Positions 55,701-64,000 of a DNA stretch of 64,000 nt are shown one piece after another; position 1 is the first letter of the stretch, and each line of letters starts with the position of its first letter. The position numbers and the translations under genes were made by a program. This stretch comes from Adiantum capillus-veneris. Lineage: Eukaryota; Streptophyta; Polypodiopsida; Polypodiales; Pteridaceae. The notes below the pieces were generated by a model. It made no database searches, was not told where the DNA came from, and saw only the letters and a list, made by a program, of their open reading frames with translations. The stretch covers positions 94,649,342-94,713,341 of the forward strand of contig CM043953.1 of assembly GCA_014529385.2 (NCBI GenBank), given 5' to 3'.

Positions 55701-56460
55701 TACCACGGGGGAGTGCTCTGAGGACCTAATAGAGCTCCTCTAGCTGGAGAGGAAGCTCGAGTCTCTGTCGCATATCCTCGGTAACAAGGCAAGGCATCTG
55801 TGCCCAAACTTGCTCCTTGCATGCATCCTGGCGCTCTGAGTGAGGCTCAGCTGACAACAGATCGCGGTAGAAGTCAGTAGAAACTGCATGCATATTCTCA
55901 GGCTCTGAAGCCATTGATCTGTCACGTCTCTTCAACTGGGGCGCATGACGTGGCCCCCACTATCTCAAAAAACTCCCCAGTAACTCAGTCACCCACCTGG
56001 GTTCACTGAGATGCCTGTCGATGGAAGGCAAACTCATGGCACCGCTCCTCAATGCTAGTCAACTCCTGTCTAGCCTGCTGCATCTGCTCTTCCAACCATG
56101 GGCTGTCTGGATGCTGCTCCTGCATCCTCTGTAAGGAAGCAACGCCCCGTTGAAGACGCTTCTCATCCTCCTTGGCTGCAGCCAAACGAACTGCGGACTC
56201 TTGAAGGAAGAAGCGACTAACCTCTGCCAATCTAGAGGCCACTCTACTAGTAGGGGTGTCCTGCGTGTCCAGACTCTCCGACCAAAGTGCCTCCACTCGC
56301 TCTCTAAGCTCTGGATCCAGCAAGATCCGCTCGGGAATGCTTAGCATCCCCCCCCCCCCCCCCCCCTCCTCTGTCTGTCTGTCACCGTGAGAATCACTGG
56401 CGCATGGTCGGAAAAAGTAGTCCCTGCAAGGATGCAAACAGATCCCCCTATATCGCAAAT
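55701..56460 (-). pseudogene. LINE ORF2 linker between endonuclease and RT
   Basis: The minus frame 56458-56003 is open and mostly helical, with acidic and Gln-rich heptads (SRLAEVSRFFLQESAVRLAAAKEDEKRLQ). The frame 55935-55726 has ENMHAVSTDFYRDLLSAEPH, the familiar FY-LL segment before L1 RT. A poly-C run of 19 (56348-56366) interrupts the join with the endonuclease. Confidence 0.65.
56348..56366 (+). repeat. Poly-C tract of 19 bases
   Basis: Nineteen C inside LINE ORF2, read as poly-Gly on the minus strand. This is not typical of the protein, so it is a later expansion. Confidence 0.95.
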
Positions 56461-57050
56461 GTGGTCACTGGTGTAGAAGCAATCTATCCTAGATAGATTC
56501 ACTCCTACTCTACGATTAGAGCGAGAGAAAGACAAGCTGTCTGGTGGTCTCACAAAACCTGAGTGCTGCCAAACATCTGAAACCCTCATAGTCATACATA
56601 GCCACTCCCAAGCTGCCAACTCAGCAGCATGGCCACCTCCAATCCTGTTAGAGGGGTCCTCCAACATGTTGAAGGTCCCCCCAACACACCACTGCTCTGC
56701 ATGCGGCAGAGACTCAAGAACGTGAGACCAAAATTCTACTCGTGCACTTGCCACATTGGGCGCATATATGTTTAGGAAACCAATGAGGCAACCCTGAACC
56801 TGCATAGTAATCCACTGAGCTCTGCCTGGCACAATAATACCTCTGCCAACAATGGCCTGCTGCAAAGAATCCGCAATAGTCATACATACCCCTCCCTGGA
56901 TACCTCCAGGTCCAAATGCAGCTCACCAAAATGTCTAATAGCGTCCATGCAAAATCTGACCACATCGTCTAATGCGGCTCTCACGCAGATGATGCTCTTG
57001 TAGCATAAGAATATCAATCTCACTACCCACAAGGCATCGTTGAAGCTCCT
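56367..57050 (-). pseudogene. LINE ORF2 endonuclease (EEP/APE-like)
   Basis: Minus-strand reading: about 57040-56960 has ILMLQEHHLRES with the catalytic Glu, followed by stops. Then 56883-56367 is open with FLNIYAPNVASARVEFW, CVGGTFNMLEDPSNR, LSRIDCFYTSD and TFSDHAPVILTV. These are the ordered motifs of the L1 endonuclease. In the GGDFN motif the Asp is replaced by Thr (GGTFN), so even the open part would be inactive. Confidence 0.85.
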
Positions 57051-57805
57051 GACGCAACTGACCCCTCCTCTGACGCTGAAATTTGGACTACGTTCACTAC
57101 TGTTTTACCTTTGTTTAAAGGATTTTTTGGACAATCTTCCGGGAATTGTCCTCCCTTTTTGCAACTCGCTATCTTTGAGGCCGGTTTGGATGGGGAGTAA
57201 TCCGCATCCAAGCGACCTCTAGACAAGCGCGTCTGGAGTGACTGCCCCACCTAGGCCCAGGCCGAGCGTGCAGCCCGTAAGGCTACATCCTCTGTCCAAG
57301 AGTCCTCATGTACATATTCATAGCAAGGAGGGCTCTGAGTGTCAGCAAACAAACGCAAACCTGCTGCATCCGGCAGCGTCACGGTTAACTTGACTAAAGG
57401 CCAAAGTGTCTGAACCAGATCTGTCACCCCTAGGTCCCCTGTGTGGTGTGAGAACTCAGTGGCCTGGATCTGGAGCCAGTCAAGAATTGTGTGCAGGGTC
57501 CACTCTGTAGGATCCGTGCCACACAACGGAAAGGAGAAACCTATCGCTGTATCCAGAGCCTCACTGCCTCGAGCTGCTAGAAAGAGGACGTGGACTCGAA
57601 AGCAAGCCTACTCCAGGGCGGGAGAAGAATCACCTAGGAAATTGTGTGAAGCTGTAGTTGAAAAAGTCCCATCGTCTGCAAATGTCAAAGCTAGTCAAAC
57701 CCCGAGGGACTGCTGCAAAAGGAGAAGTCTGAACCAGAAGTGGCGGCCTCAGCTGGGGCTGTCCCTCCCGAGCCACGCGGCTTGCAGCGAAAGCACTACC
57801 AAGAG
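57051..57805 (-). pseudogene. LINE ORF1, 3' portion
   Basis: Minus frames 57836-57630 (up to 57805), 57526-57251 and 57250-57023 lie just before ORF2 on the same strand. They are low in recognisable motifs; the last has SCKKGGQFPEDCPKNP, a weak Cys cluster. By position they should be the end of ORF1, whose beginning lies at 62141-63102 beyond the inserted LTR unit. The junction with the LTR is at 57805/57806. Confidence 0.5.
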
Positions 57806-58169
57806 TGTTAAGACTGACACCACTCTGCTGCTTCACAGGTCTAGGGCATACTTGTATGGCTAGTATGTCTCCGGGGTGGCCACCTATGGTCTAGGATGTA
57901 CCTTGTCCGACCGCCCGAGTTTGGGGCCGGCTGCCCACCTTGTCCGGGCGCCCTCATATATTTTCATATATCATTTTCTTGTTGGGTTGTGGGGGATTTT
58001 TCCAGGCATTGCCCTACCTCCCCTTGGGCACCTATTTATAGGGGTAGGGGGGTACCCACTTCCAACACTATCTAGTCATTGTGTATTGGGTCTTCTACTC
58101 ATGGCAGTCATTGGGGGACTGATCGCCCCCTCTTCACCATATCTTGCGTTTGTGGGCTACTGTCTACGA
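57806..58169 (+). repeat. Left LTR-like repeat of the unit
   Basis: It starts TGTTAAGACTGACACC and ends near CTGTCTAC, matching 61798-62140 and, inverted, 63300-63634. It contains TATTTATAGG, a possible TATA region, near 58030. Confidence 0.7.
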
Positions 58170-59093
58170 ACAAAGCTATGGCTCTTTGATACTTTGGTTG
58201 CTTCAACTATGCTTTATGGGGTCCAGGTTTGGGGATCATCTGTGAATCATGACAGTTGGAGGAACATGGAGAGACCCTTGGTATTTATGATATCCCGGAT
58301 GATTAGAGCCAAGGCCTCCGTACCACATGTGATTATTCGAGCGGAGGTAGCCGCCCCTCCTATAGAGATTGAGGCTCTTACCAGATCAGTGTCCTTTATG
58401 CACAGTCTATGGGATACACATAGAGGCAGATATACTAGAGTGGCTCTTGAGTCCTCTAGACAGTTAGCGATGCAGGGAGACGCATCATGTTGGTATGGGC
58501 AGATGACCTCATGGTTTCAGAGGCATGGTCTCAGCATGGATAGATTGCCTCCTTTTCAGTATTCCCTGGATGCACCCTCCCTGCCAGTCACACGGACGGA
58601 GATCACTAGACTCATTCGTCAGGATCTTATACAGTTGGACATCAGGAGGACATGGGTAGAGCCGATGCAGGAGTTGGGCACGAAGATGGCTTTCTACAAA
58701 GAGCACCTTCTCCAACTTTCGGGAGATGGGTTTGCGACTCGTCCGAGCTACATGGACACTCATTTATCTCATGGTCTGCAATGTGCTATTGGTCAGATTC
58801 GCACATCCTCACACCAGCTGGAGATTGAGACGGGTAGATTCAGAGGGATACCACCGGAGTCTAGGATATGTCAACTATGCGGTAGAGAGCCAGAGACAGA
58901 GCTACACTACATATGCCACTGCACTTTGTATTATGAGATACGAGGGCGCTTCCATTGCTTATTCAGGGAGGGTTTTGGACCCCTAGATAGAGTCATGAGG
59001 TATCAGGATCAGAGATGCCTTGGCTTATATCTACTTGAGCTACACCGACATAGAGATAGTCTGTTGAGTAGACATGGAGTACGACAATCGTAG
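58165..59093 (+). CDS. LINE ORF2 C-terminal domain (post-RT), open frame
   Basis: The frame is open from within the LTR-like repeat to TAG 59091-59093; LINE homology starts about 58165. RTKLWLFDTLVASTMLYGVQVWG is the segment that follows RT in L1-type ORF2 proteins. A long helical stretch follows, then CQLCGREPETELHYICHC (TGT at 58869), a C-X2-C-X7-H-X4-C zinc motif typical of the ORF2 end. The RT itself is absent. About 305 codons are free of stops, unusual for this window. The sequence after it is a pyrimidine-rich LINE 3' UTR ending in (CT)n. Confidence 0.75.
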
Positions 59094-59485
59094 AGACAGA
59101 TCACAGACTTCTTTGGATCGAGGGAGCCAAGAGACCAACCACCAGCACAGGGTTGTACCCGCATTCATACCAGAGGCACCCTCATTGACAGGGCGACTGA
59201 GCTCGGGAGATCGAGACGACCACGACCGAGACACAGGAGCACACTCCATCGACGGAGACTCCAGCAGAGGATCAGAGGCATTCTAGCACGACACCCAGAG
59301 TGTCATTGAGGGCCTACTCTACATTTTCACATTTCACATTTCACACTTCATTTTCAGTTTTCATTTTTTACTTTCAGTACTTTTTGTACTTGTACTTCAG
59401 ACATTGTATTAGATTCACCACTTTGTATCTGATGGTCTCATAGGTCATTTTGGCCTTTTGAAGACGTTAATTTATCATTTCATTT

Positions 59486-59538
<53 letters not shown>

Positions 59539-59561
59539 GCTTCCGCACACGCGCACTCACA
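59094..59561 (+). repeat. LINE 3' UTR-like sequence with (CT)n (59489-59535)
   Basis: It follows the open LINE frame and is rich in TTTTCA repeats (CATTTTCAC and similar, 59320-59390). It ends in a CT microsatellite of about 46 bases and then CACACGCGCACTCACA. Directly after, at 59562, TGGTGTCAGTTGCC weakly resembles a tRNA-Met primer site. Confidence 0.45.
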
Positions 59562-61030
59562 TGGTGTCAGTTGCCAGCGTTGAGGGCGCTTCATCCGCAT
59601 GAGGTACTCCTCCCAAGGGATCACAACAGCCAGCGTTCTTGGAGAATCACCATCAATCTCAACAACCAAGGCTAGCGCTAGCACTTCTGCAAAGTTTCAT
59701 CGCGCGAAAGTTGCACAACAGCCTAGCGTTTTTGCAAACATCAGCGTTTTCATTTTCAGCCTTGCATTTTTGCATCTGCTGGCCCGGATCTGCATCCTCT
59801 CTCCTAGCGCTCCCTCTCTGCAACAAAAACGCATTGGAACCACCAGATTTTCCTAGAGTTTTCTGAGGCTAGATCTGTGTTTTTCTAGTCCCTTGCGTTT
59901 TTTGTCAGGTTGCAACGTTTTCAGCAAGCGTTAAACTTTGTGCACCCGCAGGGAGCGGCTTTTAACTGCCTAGAGTGTCTACTACTGCCAAGAACTTGCA
60001 GATCTACACCCATTGTCAGGTATCCCCCGAAATTGGCACCATTTTGGCATTGCTTACTTGCTGTTTTTTCTCTGTTTTCAGCCCCTTGACGGCTGAGAAG
60101 TGCGAGAACCCCCTCATCTGAACCTCTGCGACGCTCCCGTACCGATCGGTGGCGTAAAGGCACGCTGAAATCTCTGTTACAGTAGCATTTTCAGCACCCC
60201 TTTGCAGCGTTTTTTGGGCCGACAGCATGCTGAATTTTTGCCTATTGTGTGGTCGATCACTTCATTGCTCGTCAGGACACCATCCGGTGGTTGTCTGAGC
60301 GGTCATTGTGGACTGCTACAGCTTTGGAGATGGTACCTTCTACGGCAATGTGAGATCCTATTCCTTGATCCTTGGGAGATCCATTCATGCCAGCCATCAT
60401 TCGGCGGTTGCGCTCTCCAAAGGGGGTGGTGACTCGTGGTTTGCTATGGACACACCTATGCACTCATTAGAGGAGTTCACACGAGATATCGCCATGCTCA
60501 TGGCATTTGGGATTCTGACATTCCCAGAGAAGACACCACCATCTTGGGTGGACAGACACTTACCACTTGACCTCGACATGTCAGATCACTTGCTTACACA
60601 TGAGCATCTACATGGACTTAGGGAGAGGATCTTGGATCTCTTCTTGAACAGGTTCATTGCTTGGATCTACAGACTGGAGTTGGACTTCAGTGCTTTGGAC
60701 TCTCTTGGAGAGTTTACCCGCGAGATGCGGAAGATCAGTCATCCCACGATTACATCCGGAGTCACCTAGAGCTTGGCTTGGATGGTAGTGCAGTTGCTCT
60801 TCTACACTCCTGATCATTTGGATTGCTACCTTCAGAGTTGCTTACACTCACCCTCGGTAACCTTACAACAGACTTATCCCCCGACCTGAGCAGTAGGCCA
60901 CTCCCAGCTCATTCACATTGAGACCACACCGAGATGCGGTTTGTGGCGTGGATTCTGTTTTGGTTGATATCGGAGGATTGGAGGAAGGAGATACAGGCAA
61001 GACGGTGCAAACATCTTGGTTTGGCCTTTC
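59562..61030 (+). other. Interior of the LTR unit, no recognised gene
   Basis: Several short plus frames occur. The longest, 60308-60769 (153 codons, with MHSLEEFTRDIAMLMAFGILTF and RLELDFSALDSLGEFTREM), has no recognisable domain. Its codons are unbroken, but no homologue comes to mind, so I do not call it a gene with confidence. Confidence 0.4.
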
Positions 61031-61345
61031 CTCTTCTCAAAGATTATTCACAGCGTGGACTTCTCAGTCTGGCTTCCCTACTTCTATAGGATGATAACGA
61101 TGCAGATAGCTTGGTCTGACCACACCTCTTCTTAGAGGCCCTTCACAGCGCAGACTGTTGAGTCTGGATTTCCCCTCATCTTGGACTACCCTACCTACTG
61201 AGAGGACAGCATCCGCTGGTGGTCCTTGCAGTCTCTCGGTGATTGCTGCAGCTTACGGTAGCTCCTATAGTGCAGACTGTTTAGTCTGGCTTTCCTTGAT
61301 TCGGAGGACGTTTACGGTGCAGATTGCTACATCTCGCCTTCCTGG
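61031..61345 (+). repeat. Degenerate repeats with CAGACT/AGTCTG hairpins
   Basis: Related units contain small hairpins: GGACTTCTCAGTCTGG (61057-61072), CAGATAGCTTGGTCTG (61103-61118), CAGACTGTTGAGTCTGG (61151-61167) and CAGACTGTTTAGTCTGG (61273-61289). A weaker one lies near 61320. Each is preceded by CAGCG or a TGCAGA-like motif and mostly followed by a TTTCC/TTCCC pyrimidine run. Confidence 0.75.
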
Positions 61346-61797
61346 AGTTTTACACAGCTTAGCCACCTGGCCACACTGGGCTACAAGTTCATGCATTGAT
61401 AGGCTTCTGGTCATTCTCATGATGGTTCCACGGTTTCTCCATTTTCTCCAGGCGGTTTGACTACAGACACCACAGATCCTATTGGACAGGACACTTGCAG
61501 GTCTATCGACACTTCTTTTATGACAAGGAGTTGTTTTCACACTCAGTACGGGGCCTTCACGCAGTACCTTCACACTGCATTAGCAGAGTATAGTAGTTCG
61601 CTACACTGCTCGTGCCGGCAATTTACCATGGAGATCCCTCGGAGGTTGGGACACCCCAGACTGCTGCTACACTTGCAGAGTTCGCCGGAGTATTGTCCTT
61701 CAATGGACGTTGCAGTAGACATGTGCATCATTTGCCTCACATCTTCGGCTTCATGCGGATTGTTCAGCATCAGGTGCTAAGAGGGGGTGCTAGACTT

Positions 61798-62140
61798 ACA
61801 CCTTTTTGCTGCTTCACAGGTCTAGGGCATACTTGTACGGCTAGTATGTCTCCCGGCTGGCCACCCATAGTCTAGGATGTACCTGGTCCAGGCGCCCGAG
61901 TTTGAGGCCGGCCGTCCACCTTGTCCGGGCGCCCTCATATATTTCCGTATATCATTTTCTTGTTGGGTTGTGGGGGATTTTTCTCGGCATTGCCCTACCT
62001 CCCCTTGGGCATAGGGGCAGGGGGGTATCCATTGCCAACACTATCTGGTCATTGTGTTTTGGGTCTTCTGCTCATGGTAGTCATCGGGGGCTGATCGCCC
62101 CCTTTTCACCATATCTTGCGTTTGTGGGCTACTGTCTACA
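61798..62140 (+). repeat. Right LTR-like repeat of the unit
   Basis: It starts TGCTAGACTTACACC directly after TAAGAGGGGG and ends GTCTACA. The ends form a short inverted pair (TGTTAGAC and GTCTACA types). It matches the left copy with a roughly 10-base gap and scattered substitutions. Confidence 0.72.
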
Positions 62141-63102
62141 GCAAGCTACTGTCTTCCTTCTGAAGGGGGTCGAAACGGTTCCTTGTCGGAACCCACTGTT
62201 GCTGAGCTGGAGGAGGTCGGCCACCAGGGGGCGAAGTGTGACGAGCCTGTCCCTATCGACGGTAGCCAGACGCCTGCTGCCAACAGTTAGCTGTCTGATA
62301 TCTGGCCTCTGTCGAGGTACCAGCCTACGTGTCCTGAGTATCTGGCTGCTGGGCATGCTCAGCCTTGGAAGGCTGCTCATGCGCTGTGGGTCGAGATCTC
62401 GAGGACATGCCTTTGCCAGATGGCCCATCTGTCTGCAAATGAAACATTGATTCGGGAGACCCGAATACTCCACGCTCTTTTTGATCCAACCCCCACTCAC
62501 ACGAGGCAGCAGTATCACCTTCGGAAGTGAGTGTGTGTCTCGAACAAGAACCCGCACAGTAGGCAAACATGCGGCCTTGGCCACAACTGAAGCTGCAATG
62601 CGCGGTGGCTCCAGAACCGTCCCAAACATGGAACCAATCCTAGGAAGTAAAGGGAGATACTCTCTCCTCAGGTCTGGAAAGCAGACCGAGATAGGCAAGT
62701 CGGCCTCCTCAAGCACATTTGTAGAAGGGTCAAAACCATGATGCCATCGTCTGAAGTAAGCTTGAGCTGCTCGATACCAAGCGGGCTCATCGATATCACC
62801 TTGGCCGTCATCTCTGGATACTCGAACTCTATCTGGTAGTACCCTCTCTTGAGGATCTGGACGTCGGTGATCTTGCCCACATCGGAGAGGAGACGGGCTT
62901 GAAGCAAATCCTGAACCTTACCTCGACTGGGTCGAGTACCAATGATCTTGCAGATGACCGAGGTGGCTTTCAAGTGTTCCACCTAGGTAATCAAGCTCGC
63001 TTGCTCTTTTGGCGTGAGAGCAAGTCGAAGGGTCGGCTCTGCGGTGTCGGGCGAGGGGTCTTCTGTGGAGTCCCTCTAAGGTGGAGTTGAGGCCGCCATT
63101 TT
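62141..63102 (-). pseudogene. LINE ORF1 5' portion (DUF4283 and CCHC zinc finger)
   Basis: ATG 63102 on the minus strand starts MAASTPP followed by a TAG. A second stop lies near 62985, then ATSVICKIIGTRPSRGKVQDLL and QILKRGYYQIEFEYPEMTAKVI, a DUF4283-type domain. After a frame change, 62716-62129 is open with IGSMFGTVLEPPRIAASVV and RVLVRDTHSLPKVILLPRV, and a perfect knuckle CFICRQMGHLAKACP. This is the ORF1 layout of plant L1-type LINEs and binds element RNA. It is cut at 62140 by the LTR unit; the rest lies at 57051-57805. Confidence 0.82.
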
Positions 63103-63299
63103 GTGTCTGTTGCTGTAGAGAAAGGGAATAAGGCGACGAGGCGATTACCAATATTCTGAGAAAATCAGCCCACAAGTAAAAGGAAGGGCGTGATAGAAAA
63201 GGAGAGGGGTGGGGGGATTCGGGGAGGAAGGGGGAGGGCGCGGAGCGGAGGCTGGGCGGCAGGCAGAATCTGCCAATGGGGCGGGCAGTGGCGCAGGGG

Positions 63300-63634
63300 A
63301 TGGGCTGTGAGAGTGCGCGTGTGCGGAAGCAATCAACCTCCCATGACTACCATGAGGAGAAGACCCAATACACAATAACCAGATATGTGAGTCTATGACT
63401 GTGGAAGTGGGTACCCCCCTGGTCCCATAAATAGGTGCCCAAGGGGAGGTAGGGCAATGCCTGGAAAAGTCCCACAACCGAACAAGAAATAAACGAATTA
63501 TGAGGTTGCCCGGACAAGGTGGACGGCGGAACATTGGAGCCTAAATGCATATGCAAAGGGTGGCCAGCCCGGAGGCACACTAGCCGTATATGCATGCCCT
63601 AGACGTGTGAAGCAGTCGAGTGGTGTAAATCTAA
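63300..63634 (-). repeat. Third copy of the LTR-like repeat, minus strand
   Basis: On the minus strand it starts TGTTAGATTTACACC and follows the other two copies to about the GGGTCTTCTCCTCATGG region. It then runs into CTTCCGCACACGCGCAC, a sequence also found at 59545-59561. It lies upstream of LINE ORF1 in the same orientation. Confidence 0.72.
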
Positions 63635-64000
63635 CACGGGCATGGCGGAGATGGCAGGCTGCGGCACTGGTGAGGCTGCGCGCAGGAGAGAGGGTGCGCA
63701 AAGGCTGGAGGGGGGACAGGTTCAGTCGATGGCAGGGGGAGGGGACATCAATAGCGAGCCAAAGAAACAGGTGGTGATATTTTTGCAGCTGCTTTCTCTA
63801 TTTATTTATATAGATATATCTTTTTCTTCTTTTTTTGCTGCTGTTGTTTTCCCCCAATTTTCTTGGATTAAGCTTGGACCATTTCATGGCCAAAGAAGAC
63901 GGCCATTGGGACATTGGACTAATGGTTTGTCTGAGCCCGAGAATTGGCACTGAAGAAGTAGATTGACAGTGGATCAGGACTGTATGCTTGGCCACTGGAA
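63635..64000. other. End of window, no gene recognised
   Basis: The only long frame (63642-63953) has no recognisable motif and crosses a T-rich stretch. Confidence 0.5.

Larger units (their letters stand above)
57806..62140 (+). mobile_element. LTR-flanked unit carrying a LINE ORF2 C-terminal domain
   Basis: Two related LTR-like sequences (57806-58169 and 61798-62140) flank 3.6 kb without gag or pol. A polypurine tract (TAAGAGGGGG) precedes the right copy. The left part of the interior is the end of a LINE ORF2 on the plus strand; the rest is non-coding with hairpin repeats. The unit splits a minus-strand LINE ORF1. I could not identify a clean target duplication (flanks AAGAG and GCAAG). 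Confidence 0.6.

Noticed and set aside
60308-60769. A 153-codon gene inside the LTR unit
   Set aside because: Open but with no recognisable domain; adjacent frames are also open, so chance cannot be excluded.

Overview
This window looks like nuclear DNA of a large, repeat-rich vascular plant genome. A fern or a gymnosperm would fit, but that is a weak inference. The sequence shows several nested LTR retrotransposons (Ty3/gypsy and Ty1/copia), L1-type LINE fragments, MITE-like elements, tRNA-derived SINE-like heads, long CT/GA microsatellites and unusual poly-C tracts. There are no bacterial-style operons, no rRNA genes and no complete host gene. The only candidate host-gene piece is one exon-like open frame at 43937-44278 that ends at a GTAAGC donor.

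Layout. (1) 1-18165: a giant Ty3/gypsy element of about 18.5 kb on the + strand, with its 5' LTR cut by the window edge. Order: LTR, tRNA-Asp primer site, long leader, Gag with an N-terminal extension, zinc knuckles, protease, RT, a deletion scar where RNase H should be, integrase, a second retropepsin-like domain, a long 3' UTR, a 3.4 kb extra 3' ORF with coiled coils, polypurine tract and 926 bp LTR. A 24-bp perfect palindrome recurs in both UTRs (about 285 bp spacing in the 3' UTR) and as half-sites in the LTRs. (2) 18166-31930: a scrapyard of Copia fragments in both orientations, one with a clear 225 bp LTR. (3) 31931-39381: a complete insertion of a decayed minus-strand chromovirus with a perfect 5-bp duplication (TCTTA); the right flank is a DUF4283-type LINE ORF1 remnant. 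(4) 40-45.5 kb: microsatellites, an open L1-type ORF1 (minus), a long-TIR foldback element with a tRNA-like loop, and the candidate host exon. (5) 45.5-50.9 kb: a minus-strand LTR split by a plus-strand, internally deleted element of the same family (duplication GCCTG), which itself contains a hAT-like MITE (8-bp duplication TTTGGGTT). (6) 50.9-54.9 kb: a plus-strand chromovirus with the RT core deleted but the integrase and chromodomain open. (7) 54.9-63.1 kb: a minus-strand LINE (ORF1 and ORF2) split by an LTR unit that carries an open LINE ORF2 C-terminal domain.

How the parts relate. Most frames carry stops or frameshifts, so no autonomous element is evident. Individual domains remain open: the IN core and PR2 of the giant element, the 51-54 kb integrase, the L1 ORF1, and the captured LINE domain. 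The two most unusual features are the second protease domain after integrase and the palindromic UTR/LTR repeat system of the giant element. All domain calls come from reading motifs; no database search was run.
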